Shown: positions 49,344 to 57,504 of the stretch, piece by piece | Numbering within the stretch: the first letter of the stretch is position 1 | Layout: the number at the start of each line of letters is the position of its first letter | DNA from: an uncultured Oscillospiraceae bacterium | GTDB taxonomy: Bacteria; Bacillota; Clostridia; Oscillospirales; Oscillospiraceae | Assembly (NCBI GenBank): GCA_947627325.1 | Contig: CANQVO010000001.1 | Coordinates: 1 to 64,000 of the forward strand | Direction: 5' to 3' | Length of the DNA: 64,000 bases | Made by a program: the position numbers and the translations under genes | The notes under the pieces: model-generated | Told to the model about the DNA's origin: nothing | Seen by the model: only the letters and a program-made list of their open reading frames with translations | Database searches by the model: none

Positions 49344-50064
49344 AGCCGCTCTCTCCTTCCTCTTGGGTACATTGTAAATAGGATGCCGCCACCACGGCGG
49401 CCAGGGCGGTCTGGTAGCCGGGGTCCTGGAGCTTGGCCCGCTCCGCCGGGTTGGACAAAAAGCCGCACTCCACCAAAATGGCGGGACAGGTGACGTGGTT
49501 CATCAGGTAGACGTCGTGGGAGATGGGCTTTTCCGCCCGGCTGTTCTCCGGGTCCAGACAGCGCCGCAGATTCTCCTGGGTCAGCCGGGCCCAGGGCTGG
49601 CCCAGGGGGCCGTTGGCGTAAAAGACCTGGGCCCCGTGGTACTGGGCCTGGGGGAAGTGGTTTTGGTGGATGCTGATGAGCCGGGGATTCGGCTCCTCGT
49701 TCACCAGCCGGGCCCGGTTGTGGAGGTCGCTGGTCTTCTTCTGGCGGATGGTGGCGGCGTCCGGATCGTGGAGGGAGATGTCCGCGTCCCGGAGGAGCTT
49801 GGTGTCGCACCCCCAGAAGGTCAGGATCACGTCCAGCCGCTTGGCCACGTCCAGGTTGATGGCGCTCTCCACCGTGCCGTCGGAGGCCACCGCGCCCCCG
49901 TCCTCGCCCCCGTGGCCCGGGTCGATGACCACCCGGATCCCCGCCGGGGCCGCCGTCCGGACCGCCCGGCCCCTCCACAGAAGGAGGACCGCCAGCGCGC
50001 CCAGCAGCCCCAGGGCCGCCAGGGATAAAATTTTCCACCAGGTACTTTCCCGCAATTCTCCCAC
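49294..50064 (-). CDS. cwlD: N-acetylmuramoyl-L-alanine amidase CwlD
   Basis: A 256-residue amidase_3 enzyme with an N-terminal membrane anchor (about 10-30) and the zinc-site pieces IDPGHGGEDGGAV (about 48-60), SAINLDVAKRL (Glu/Asn region) and SIHQNHF, plus the catalytic Glu in ILVECGFLSN. CwlD removes peptide side chains to start muramic-lactam formation in spore cortex. It can start at GTG 50064 (very close to the Shine-Dalgarno) or at TTG 50055, whose spacing is better. The Shine-Dalgarno is in a hairpin (50066-50094). Confidence 0.9.
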   Translation of the reverse strand: MGELRESTWWKILSLAALGLLGALAVLLLWRGRAVRTAAPAGIRVVIDPGHGGEDGGAVASDGTVESAINLDVAKRLDVILTFWGCDTKLLRDADISLHDPDAATIRQKKTSDLHNRARLVNEEPNPRLISIHQNHFPQAQYHGAQVFYANGPLGQPWARLTQENLRRCLDPENSRAEKPISHDVYLMNHVTCPAILVECGFLSNPAERAKLQDPGYQTALAAVVAASYLQCTQEEGESGYGSQGETSVLLHGMWE

Positions 50065-50065
50065 C

Positions 50066-50094
50066 CCCTCCCCAAATGCTATGCGGGGGGAGGG
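50066..50094 (-). promoter_or_regulatory. Hairpin covering the cwlD Shine-Dalgarno
   Basis: On the minus strand CCCTCCCC (50094-50087) pairs with GGGGAGGG (50073-50066), the only good Shine-Dalgarno of cwlD. No T run follows, so this looks like translational masking rather than termination. Confidence 0.5.
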
Positions 50095-50223
50095 AAAACT
50101 AGACGCTTTGCATTATACCACCATCCCCGCCGCCTTGCCAAGTCGTTTCCCGAAAAGTTTGGGGGGCATAGAATAGCTTAGCAGGGGCCGAGCCCCTGCC
50201 TGCCAACCAAAGGAGGAATGACT

Positions 50224-50697
50224 GTGTTTCCCAAACCCGACAAGCCCGGGGAGGACATGAACGCCATGCCCTGCGGCGACGCCAGCGGCGTCCTGCCCTC
50301 CTGCGCCCCTCTGGCTGTCCCCTACGTCCCCTTCCAGCAGATGGGGAGTCAAAAATACGACCACGGCGAGGCCCTGGAGAACGGCACCCTGTTCCCCGGC
50401 CTCAACCTGCCCTTTAAGCTGAAGGCCAAGGCGGCCAACATCCCCATGACCCCCCTGACCGAGCTCCAGGCGCTGGAGTTCGTGCTGGTGGAGCTTGGGC
50501 TCTACCTGGACACCCACCAGGACGACGCCCAGGCCATGGAGCTCTACCGCCAGTACGCGGCCCTGGAGAAGGAGGGCCGGGCCCGGTACGAGTCCCTGTA
50601 CGGCCCCGTGACCCAGACCGCCACCGCCCAGTCCAAGACCTGGGCCTGGCTCAAGGATCCCTGGCCCTGGAACTACCAGGAAGGAGGGGACAAGTAA
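50224..50697 (+). CDS. CotJA-CotJB fusion spore coat protein
   Basis: A 157-residue protein that joins two usually separate coat proteins. Residues 28-66 (PLAVPYVPFQQ...GEALENGTLFPGLNLPF) are CotJA, and residues 78-151 (TELQALEFVLVELGLYLDTH...WLKDPWPWN) are CotJB. Start GTG 50224 sits 7 bases after AAAGGAGG; an ATG 6 bases earlier is too close. CATAGAAT at about 50168 resembles a sigma-E -10 (CATACAMT), fitting mother-cell expression. It abuts cotJC, as cotJA-cotJB-cotJC do elsewhere. Confidence 0.85.
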   Translation: MFPKPDKPGEDMNAMPCGDASGVLPSCAPLAVPYVPFQQMGSQKYDHGEALENGTLFPGLNLPFKLKAKAANIPMTPLTELQALEFVLVELGLYLDTHQDDAQAMELYRQYAALEKEGRARYESLYGPVTQTATAQSKTWAWLKDPWPWNYQEGGDK

Positions 50698-51297
50698 ATG
50701 TTCGTCTATGAAAAGAAACTGCAGTACCCCGTCCGCATCCAGAACCCTGATCCCAAGCTGGCCAGCGTCATCATCTCCCAGTACGGCGGGCCGGACGGCG
50801 AGCTGGGCGCCTCCCTGCGCTACCTGTCCCAGCGCTTCGCCATGCCCTACCCCGAGCTCAAGGCCCTCTTGACGGACATCGGCACGGAGGAGCTGGGGCA
50901 TTTGGAGATGGTCGGGGCGGTGGTCCACCAGCTCACCCGGAACCTGAAGGTCAGCGACATTGAGGGCACCCCCTTTGCCGCCTACTTCGTGGACCACACC
51001 GCCGGGGTCTATCCCCAGTTCGCCTCCGGCTACCCCTGGAGCGCCTCCACCATGCAGTCCACCGGCGATGTAATCGCCGATCTCACCGAGGACCTGGCCG
51101 CCGAGCAGAAGGCGCGGCTGACCTACGACAACATCCTCCGCCTGGCCAAGGACGACCCCGACGTCACCGACGTCATCCGCTTCCTCCGCGAACGCGAGAT
51201 CGTCCACTTCCAACGCTTCGGCGAGGCCATTGAACTGGCGAAGCAGAGGATGGATCAGAAGAATATTTACTTTACGAACCCGGCGTTTGACAAGTGA
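50698..51297 (+). CDS. cotJC: Spore coat protein CotJC (manganese catalase family)
   Basis: A 199-residue ferritin-like four-helix protein related to manganese catalases: ASLRYLSQRF, DIGTEELGHLEMVGAVVHQL (Glu and His metal ligands near 64-69) and EDLAAEQKARLTYDN with REREIVHFQRFGEA (second ligand pair). In spores it is a coat component thought to detoxify peroxide. It starts immediately after the stop of the CotJA-CotJB gene with GGAGGGGACAAG upstream. Confidence 0.95.
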   Translation: MFVYEKKLQYPVRIQNPDPKLASVIISQYGGPDGELGASLRYLSQRFAMPYPELKALLTDIGTEELGHLEMVGAVVHQLTRNLKVSDIEGTPFAAYFVDHTAGVYPQFASGYPWSASTMQSTGDVIADLTEDLAAEQKARLTYDNILRLAKDDPDVTDVIRFLREREIVHFQRFGEAIELAKQRMDQKNIYFTNPAFDK

Positions 51298-51319
51298 TCT
51301 CCCGTTTGGGAGGATGGCA

Positions 51320-51352
51320 GGAGGGCTCCCCCGCGTGGGGAGCCCTCCTGTT
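51320..51352 (+). terminator. cotJ operon terminator
   Basis: GGAGGGCTCCCC (51320-51331) and GGGGAGCCCTCC (51337-51348) form a perfect 12-bp stem. The T run is weak (TGTTG). Confidence 0.7.
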
Positions 51353-51385
51353 GCGCTGGGTTTCTTCGGATTTTATGGACAATAG

Positions 51386-51414
51386 TTGATTTTTGGAATT
51401 TTGTATGCTATAAT
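51386..51414 (+). promoter_or_regulatory. Promoter of the OPT-PqqD-PepD operon
   Basis: -35 TTGATT (51386-51391), 17 bases, -10 TATAAT (51409-51414). It lies in an A+T-rich gap after the cotJ terminator. Confidence 0.82.
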
Positions 51415-51470
51415 ACATATTCATAAGTGGGCGTTTGCCCACAGGATCTTATCAATGGAGGAGAAGAGAC

Positions 51471-53349
51471 ATGAACGATTCCAAACAACCCTTCAAGCCG
51501 TACATCCCAGCGGACAAAGTTGTGCCGGAGTTCACCGTCACCTCGGTGATCCTGGGCATCATCCTGGCCGTCCTGTTCGGCGGCGCCAACGCGTACCTGG
51601 GTCTGCGCGTGGGGATGACCGTCTCCGCCTCGATCCCGGCGGCGGTCCTCTCCATGGGCGTGATCCGCTTTATCCTCCGCAAGAACTCCATCCTGGAGAA
51701 CAACATCGTCCAGACCATCGGCTCGGCCGGCGAGTCCCTGGCCGCGGCGCGATCTTCACCCTGCCCGCGCTCTTCATGTGGGCGGCGGAGGACAGCTCCG
51801 TTGCCAAGCCCGGGTTTTTGATGATCGCCTTCATCGCCATCTGCGGCGGTATTCTGGGCGTGCTGTTCATGGTGCCCCTCCGCACCGCGCTGATCGTGGA
51901 GGAACACGGCGTTCTGCCCTTCCCCGAGGACCAGGCCTGCGCCGAGGTCCTGCTGGCCGGCGAGCAGGGCGGGGACAAGTCCAAGCTGGTGTTCTCCGGC
52001 CTGGGCATCGCCGCGGTGTATAAGTTCATCGCCGACGGCCTGTGCCTCTTCCCCAGCGAGGTGGACTGGTCCATCAAGGCCTATCCCGGCTCCGGCATCG
52101 GCATGGACGTTCTGCCCGCCCTGGTGGGCGTGGGCTACATCTGCGGCGCGAAGGTCTCCTCCTACCTGTTGGGCGGCGCTGTGCTGGGCTGGTTCGTGAT
52201 CATGCCCATGCTGGTGCTGGTGGGCGGCGATATGGTGATGTACCCCGCCGACGCCCCTTCAACACGCTGGACACCTGGACGCTGTGGGGTAGCTTTGTGC
52301 GCTACATCGGCGCGGGCGCCGTGGCGGCGGGCGGCATCATGAGCCTGATCAAGTCCCTGCCCCTGATCGTCTCCACCTTTGCCAAGGCCATGAAGGGCTT
52401 TGGCCGTGAGGGCGGCGCCCTGCGTACCGACCGCAGTCTGCCCATGCCCGTCGCCCTGGGCGGGGCTCTGCTGGTGGCCGTCGCCCTGTGGCTGATCCCC
52501 TCCGTCCCCATCACGTTGCTGGCGGCGCTGATCATCGTCGTCTTCGGCTTCTTCTTCGCCACCGTCTCCGCCCGGATGGTGGGCCTGGTGGGCTCCTCCA
52601 ACAACCCGGTCTCCGGCATGGCCATCGCCACCCTGCTGATCTCCACCGTCCTGCTGAAGGTCACGGGCAACACCGGCATCGCCGGCATGACCACCGCCAT
52701 CTGCATCGGCACGGTCATCTGCATCGTGGCCGCCATCGCCGGCGACACCTCCCAGGACCTGAAGACCGGCTACATCATTGGCTCCACCCCCATCAAACAG
52801 CAGATCGGTGAGCTGATCGGCACCATTGCCTCCGGCATCGCCATCGGCGGGGTGCTCTATCTGCTGGACGCCGCATGGAAGTACGGCTCCACCCAGCTTC
52901 CCGCCCCCCAGGCCACGCTGATGAAGATGGTGGTGGAGGGCGTCATGGGCGGCAACCTGCCCTGGGGCCTGGTGTTCGTGGGCGTGTTTATCGCCATTGC
53001 GGTGGAGATCATCGGTATCCCCGTCCTCCCCTTCGCCATCGGCCTCTACCTGCCCATCCACCTGTCCACCCCCATCATGATCGGCGGCCTGATCCGCCTG
53101 TGGGTGGACAAGCGCAAGTTCCAGTCCGAACAGCGGCGGCAGGACGTGGTGGACAACGGCGTGCTGTTCTCCTCGGGCATGATCGCGGGCGAGGGATTGA
53201 TCGGCATCGCGCTGGCTGTTTTGGCGGTGCTGGGGCTTGACTTCAACCTGGGCGCCCCCCTGGGCAACTGGGGCGGCGTGGCCTTCTTCGCGGTCCTGGT
53301 GGCCGTCATGCTGTTCTTTATGTTCGGCGGCAAAAAGAAGAAGAACTGA
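51471..53349 (+). pseudogene. OPT-family oligopeptide transporter, two frameshifts
   Basis: Three successive frames together code one OPT/YSL-type transporter of about 625 residues with many helices ([45 protein letters not shown] at the start; GEGLIGIALAVLAV near the end). Frame changes occur at about 51746-51750, where GCGGCGCG would need one more G to read [15 protein letters not shown], and at 52254-52257, where four C would need to be five to read ADAPFNTLDTW. Both are single-base losses in G/C runs, with intact sequence on either side. It is either a recent pseudogene or a gene with two sequencing errors. ATG follows GGAGGAGAAGAGAC. Confidence 0.8.
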
Positions 53350-53400
53350 CCAGCCGCCTTTGGCGCGGACCGTTTTGGAACCAGGGTAAAGGGGATCATC

Positions 53401-53760
53401 ATGGCAAAAAAGCAAAAGGTTTCCCAAAACTACTTTGAAAGCGTGCCCCTCCGCCGGGAGGACCGCCCCTGGCGGCTGAAGGAGGACGGCATGGTGGAGA
53501 TCGACGTGGAGAACACCGGCTTCTACCACTTCATCGCCCAGAAGCTCTTCCGCAAGCCCCGGGTGAGCCACATCGCCCTGGACCAGTACGGCACCGTCGT
53601 CTGGCAGAGCATGGACGGGCGCAACAGCGTGATGGACATCATCCACATCATGGAAAAGGAATTTCCCCAGGAGACGGACCGTATGCTGGATCGGGTCGTG
53701 ACCTATCTGGCCACCTTACAGCGCAACGGCTTTATCTCCATGAAGGGGGCAAGGTCATGA
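53401..53760 (+). CDS. PqqD-family protein
   Basis: A 119-residue protein with a PqqD/RRE-like winged-helix core: DQYGTVVWQSMDGRNSVMDIIHIMEKEFPQETDRMLDRVVTYLATLQRNGFI (about 61-113). In RiPP pathways this fold binds leader peptides and presents them to modifying enzymes. Here there is no radical-SAM enzyme or precursor peptide; it lies 51 bases after a peptide transporter gene and overlaps the next gene by ATGA. A peptide-binding role linked to the transporter is inference. Confidence 0.8.
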   Translation: MAKKQKVSQNYFESVPLRREDRPWRLKEDGMVEIDVENTGFYHFIAQKLFRKPRVSHIALDQYGTVVWQSMDGRNSVMDIIHIMEKEFPQETDRMLDRVVTYLATLQRNGFISMKGARS

Positions 53761-54137
53761 CCATCCCTCTGGCGCTCTTGGGCATCCTCCTGTTCGCCGT
53801 GGTGACGGCGGTTTTGGTGGTGTGGGGGATGCGAAAGGCCTATTTCCAGCGGGAGACGCTGTCGAATATGCTGTTGTCCAAAGGGGCGGAGCGGGTCATG
53901 CGCCACCTGAAGACCCACGACACGATCACCGAGGCCGAGGTCCGCAAGCTGGTGAAGGACGTTCAGGCCACGGAGTTTTACAGCCGCAGGCGGGCCAGCG
54001 TGCGGGAGGACCGGGTGTTCACCGCGCAACTCATCGACGCGATGCTCCACGACGGGCTGATCGAGCCGGCGCAGAAGGGCCGGCAGATCTACCGCAAGAA
54101 GGAGCGGGAGACGAAAAAGGAAAGGCGGGATACGTGA
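53757..54137 (+). CDS. Small single-pass membrane protein of the OPT operon
   Basis: A 126-residue protein with one N-terminal membrane helix (about 4-24, outside to inside by charge) and a soluble, highly charged part that looks like a helix-turn-helix/winged segment (HDTITEAEVRKLVKDVQATEFYSRR) and ends in a Lys/Arg/Glu tail. Family not recognised. It overlaps the PqqD gene by 4 bases and pepD by 1, so all three are made together. It may tether the PqqD-like protein or peptidase near the transporter. Confidence 0.7.
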   Translation: MTIPLALLGILLFAVVTAVLVVWGMRKAYFQRETLSNMLLSKGAERVMRHLKTHDTITEAEVRKLVKDVQATEFYSRRRASVREDRVFTAQLIDAMLHDGLIEPAQKGRQIYRKKERETKKERRDT

Positions 54138-55585
54138 TGGCGGTATTGGACGGGTTGGAGCCGGGGGCGGTATTTCGGTATTTCGAGGCGCTGTGCGCCA
54201 TTCCCCACGGCTCGGGCAACACCAGACAGATCAGCGACTACTGCGTGGCCTTTGCCCGGGAGCGCGGACTGCGCTGTCTCCAGGACGAGAGCAACAACGT
54301 GGTCATCTTCAAGGACGGAACGAAGGGCTATGAGAACGCCGCGCCGGTCATCCTCCAGGGGCACCTGGACATGGTGTGCGAGAAGACCGCGGACTGCCCC
54401 ATCGACTTTGCGCGCGACGGCCTCACCCTCCGGCTGGAGGGGGACATGATCTCCGCCGAGGACACCACCCTGGGGGGAGACGACGGCATCGCCGTGGCCT
54501 ACGCCCTGGCCCTCCTGGCCGCCCAGGACATCCCCCACCCCCCGCTGGAGGTGGTGTTCACCACCGACGAGGAGACCGGCATGTTCGGCGCTCAGGCGCT
54601 GGACTGCGCGCCCCTCAAGGGCCGGACCATGCTCAACCTGGACTCCGAGGACGAGGGGATCCTGCTGGCGGGGTGCGCGGGCGGCTGCTGCGTGGCCTGT
54701 CACTTCCCGGTCCGCCGGGAGACCGCCCGGGGCGTTTTGGTGACGCTGAAGCTGGACGGGCTGACCGGCGGGCACTCCGGCGTGGAGATCCACAAGGGCC
54801 GGGCCAACGCCAACCAACTGCTGGGCCGCGCGCTGGAGGCCCTCTCCCGGGAGACGCCCTACGCCCTCCTGGAGGCCGCCGGGGGCCTGAAGGACAACGC
54901 CATCCCCCGGGAGGCGGCGGCCCGGCTGGTGGTGGCGGAGGACGCGGTGGAGCCCATCCGCGCCTTTGCCCAGGACTGGCAAGGCCGCTTCGCCGGGGAG
55001 TTCCAGGCCACCGACCCCGCCCTCTCCCTCACCGTCCAGGTGGGGCAGGCGGGGGATTTCCCGGCCATGAGCGGCGAGACGAAGGCCGCCGTCCTGGCCG
55101 CCCTGGTGGGCCTCCCCGGGGGCGTTCAGCGCATGAGCCCCGACATTCCCGGGCTGGTGCAGACCTCCCTGAACCTGGGCGTTTTGGAGACCCGGGAGGA
55201 CGAGGTGGTCATGCGCCTCTCCCTCCGCAGTGGCGTGGGCGCCGAAAAGGAGGCGCTGGCGGAGCAGATCTCCACGCTGACCGCGCGCCTGGGCGGCACC
55301 ATTGACCGGGACGGGGACTACCCCGCCTGGGAGTACAAGCGCCAGTCCAGACTGCGGGAGGTGATGGTGGAGGTCTTCACCCAGCAGTATGGCCACGCGC
55401 CGGAGGTGCGGACCATCCACGCGGGGCTGGAGTGCGGCCTGTTCGCCGATAAGCTCCCCGGCCTGGACTGCGTCTCCATGGGCCCGGACATCCAGGACAT
55501 CCACACCCCCAGCGAGCGCCTGAGCGTGGCCTCCGTCCAGCGCACGTGGGCGTATCTGCTGGAGATCCTCAAGCGGTTGAAGTGA
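54137..55585 (+). CDS. pepD: Aminoacyl-histidine dipeptidase (Xaa-His dipeptidase)
   Basis: A 482-residue M20-family dizinc peptidase of the PepD group that splits dipeptides such as Xaa-His (carnosine). It begins LEPGAVFRYFEALCAIPHGSGN; zinc ligands and catalytic residues lie in LQGHLDMVCEK (about 76-86), LGGDDGIAVAYALALL and FTTDEETGMFGA (about 140-151, catalytic Glu). The start ATG overlaps the previous stop (TGATG). It hydrolyses peptides in the cytoplasm and fits with the peptide transporter at the head of the operon. Confidence 0.93.
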   Translation: MAVLDGLEPGAVFRYFEALCAIPHGSGNTRQISDYCVAFARERGLRCLQDESNNVVIFKDGTKGYENAAPVILQGHLDMVCEKTADCPIDFARDGLTLRLEGDMISAEDTTLGGDDGIAVAYALALLAAQDIPHPPLEVVFTTDEETGMFGAQALDCAPLKGRTMLNLDSEDEGILLAGCAGGCCVACHFPVRRETARGVLVTLKLDGLTGGHSGVEIHKGRANANQLLGRALEALSRETPYALLEAAGGLKDNAIPREAAARLVVAEDAVEPIRAFAQDWQGRFAGEFQATDPALSLTVQVGQAGDFPAMSGETKAAVLAALVGLPGGVQRMSPDIPGLVQTSLNLGVLETREDEVVMRLSLRSGVGAEKEALAEQISTLTARLGGTIDRDGDYPAWEYKRQSRLREVMVEVFTQQYGHAPEVRTIHAGLECGLFADKLPGLDCVSMGPDIQDIHTPSERLSVASVQRTWAYLLEILKRLK

Positions 55586-55606
55586 GCGTTTCGCCCGTTC
55601 GGGCGT

Positions 55607-55646
55607 AAAAAAGAGAGGGCTTCCCAACCGGGAAGCCCTCTCTTTG
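55607..55646. terminator. Bidirectional terminator between pepD and the acyl-CoA ligase gene
   Basis: AGAGAGGGCTTCCC (55612-55625) and GGGAAGCCCTCTCT (55630-55643) form a perfect 14-bp stem. Six T follow on the minus strand and a short T run on the plus strand. Confidence 0.92.
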
Positions 55647-55661
55647 TATGGATGGGTCGGG

Positions 55662-57296
55662 TCAGGAGCGGTTCTGGGCCTCCACCAAGCGGACGCCGCA
55701 GTACTGCTCCCGGAGCTTGGGCTTTTCGATCTTGCCCGTGGCGTTGCGGGGGACGGGGGCGAAGATGACCTTCCGGGGCCGCTTGTACCGGGGCAGGCCG
55801 GTGCAGAACTGGTCGATCTCCTCCTGGGTGCAGGTCTGGCCCTCCTTGACCTGGATGATGGCCGCGGCGATCTCGCCCAGGCGGGGGTCGGGCAGGCCGA
55901 TGACCGCCACGTCGTGGACCTTGGGGTGGGCGGCCAGGAAGTCCTCGATCTGCACCGGGTAGAGGTTTTCGCCGCCGGAGATGATCACGTCCTTCTTGCG
56001 GTCCACCAGGAAGACAAAGCCGTCCTCGTCCCGCATAGCCATGTCCCCGGTGTGGAGCCAGCCGTTTTCCAGCACCTCCTGGGTGGCCTTTTCGTCGTGG
56101 TAGTAGCACACCATCACGCCCGGGCCCTTGACGCACAGCTCGCCCACCTCGCCCTGGGCCACGGGGGCGTTCTGCTCGTCCACGATCTTCAGCTCCCAGC
56201 CGTAGCCGGGCACGCCGATGGCCCCCACCTTGTGGATGTTCTCCATCCCCAGGTGGACACAGCCCGGGCCGGTGGACTCGGACAGGCCGTAGTTGGTGTC
56301 GTACTTATGGTGGGGGAAGTGCTCCAGCCAGTGCTTGATGAGAGAGGGCGGCACCGGCTGGGCGCCGATGTGCATGAGCCGCCACTGGGAGAGGTGGAAG
56401 TCCTCCTTTTTCAGCTTTCCGCTGTCCAGCGCGGCCAGCAGGTCCTGGGCCCAGGGCACCAACAGCCAGACGATGGTGCACCCCTCCCCCGACACCGCCT
56501 TAAGGATGGAGGCCGGGGAGTTGCCCTTGAGCAGGACCGCCCGGCTGCCGGTGTACAGAGAGCCGAACCAGTGCATTTTGGCCCCCGTGTGGTACAGCGG
56601 CGGGATGCAGAGAAATACGTCGCTGTGGGTGGTCTCGTGGTGGAGGGCCTCCATCTTGGCCGACTGGGACAGGGCCTGGTGCTTCAAGAGGATGGCCTTG
56701 GGGAAGCCGGTGGTGCCGGAGGAGTAGTAGATGGCCGCCTCGTCGTCCTCCTCGATGAGCACCTTGGGCGCCACGCTGGAGCAGTTGGCCACGGCGGGGT
56801 AATAGTCCTCGGCAAAGGTGGGGCAGCTCTCCCCTACGTAGTAGAGCAATCGCTCCTTGCCCAGCTCCCCGGCGATGTCCTCCACCCGGCCGATGAACTC
56901 AGGCCCGAAGAACAGCACGTCCACGTCCGCCAGCTTGACGCAGTAGGCGATCTCGTCGGCGGTGTAGCGGAAGTTCAGGGGGACGGCGATGGCCCCGGCC
57001 TTCAGGATGCCGAAGTAGATGGGCAGCCACTCCAGACAGTTCATCAGCAGGACCGCCACCTTCTGGCCCTTGCGGATGCCCCGGCCCATCAGGAGGTTCG
57101 CCACCCGGTTGGCCTTCTCGTCAAAGACCGACCAGGTGATCTCCCGGCGGTAGGGGGCGGTGGGGCTGGGCTGGATGAGCTCGTATTCCTTCCAGGTGAC
57201 CCGCTGTACCTCCTGGACCTCCGGGTTGATCTCCACCAGGGCGATCTCCTCGCCGTAGAGCTTGCTGTTGCGCTCCAGCAGATCGGTGATTGGCAT
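55662..57296 (-). CDS. AMP-dependent acyl-CoA synthetase
   Basis: A 544-residue member of the ANL superfamily that adenylates a carboxylic acid and passes it to CoA. Core motifs: YYSSGTTGFPKAI (P-loop, about 187-199), NYGLSEST (near 310), GWLHTGD, RKKDVIISGGENLYP (hinge) and the C-terminal catalytic Lys in NATGKIEK. The sequence resembles medium/long-chain or aromatic acid ligases, but the acid is not identifiable. It diverges from a Na+/solute symporter gene, and both promoters carry similar TTAAC-type sites, which suggests uptake and activation of one substrate. Confidence 0.9.
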   Translation of the reverse strand: MPITDLLERNSKLYGEEIALVEINPEVQEVQRVTWKEYELIQPSPTAPYRREITWSVFDEKANRVANLLMGRGIRKGQKVAVLLMNCLEWLPIYFGILKAGAIAVPLNFRYTADEIAYCVKLADVDVLFFGPEFIGRVEDIAGELGKERLLYYVGESCPTFAEDYYPAVANCSSVAPKVLIEEDDEAAIYYSSGTTGFPKAILLKHQALSQSAKMEALHHETTHSDVFLCIPPLYHTGAKMHWFGSLYTGSRAVLLKGNSPASILKAVSGEGCTIVWLLVPWAQDLLAALDSGKLKKEDFHLSQWRLMHIGAQPVPPSLIKHWLEHFPHHKYDTNYGLSESTGPGCVHLGMENIHKVGAIGVPGYGWELKIVDEQNAPVAQGEVGELCVKGPGVMVCYYHDEKATQEVLENGWLHTGDMAMRDEDGFVFLVDRKKDVIISGGENLYPVQIEDFLAAHPKVHDVAVIGLPDPRLGEIAAAIIQVKEGQTCTQEEIDQFCTGLPRYKRPRKVIFAPVPRNATGKIEKPKLREQYCGVRLVEAQNRS

Positions 57297-57346
57297 AAGC
57301 GTCCGTTCCTTTCCCCGTGGGGCTGGCGCCCCATACTTTATCAATT

Positions 57347-57389
57347 TTAACCGCTAAAGTATTATAGCCTGTCTCCCCCAAAAAGTCAA
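57347..57389 (-). promoter_or_regulatory. Acyl-CoA ligase promoter with operator-like site
   Basis: -35 TTGACT (57389-57384), 17 bases, -10 TATAAT (57366-57361). TTAGCGGTTAA (57357-57347) lies at the expected transcription start and resembles the half-sites of the palindrome in the divergent promoter. Confidence 0.72.
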
Positions 57390-57426
57390 GGGGACGGATC
57401 TTTTGTTAAATGGGGTGAATTTTCTC

Positions 57427-57455
57427 TTGACTTTAACGCTTTTAAGCGTTAAACT
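57427..57455 (+). promoter_or_regulatory. Symporter promoter with palindromic operator in the spacer
   Basis: -35 TTGACT (57427-57432), 17 bases, -10 TAAACT (57450-57455). The palindrome TTAACGCTT-TT-AAGCGTTAA (57433-57452) fills the spacer and enters the -10, the classic place for a repressor such as a TetR- or GntR-type protein. Confidence 0.8.
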
Positions 57456-57504
57456 GTAACAGACCAAAGCGGCAAAGCCGCCGAGAAAGAGAGGAATGTA
57501 TGTT

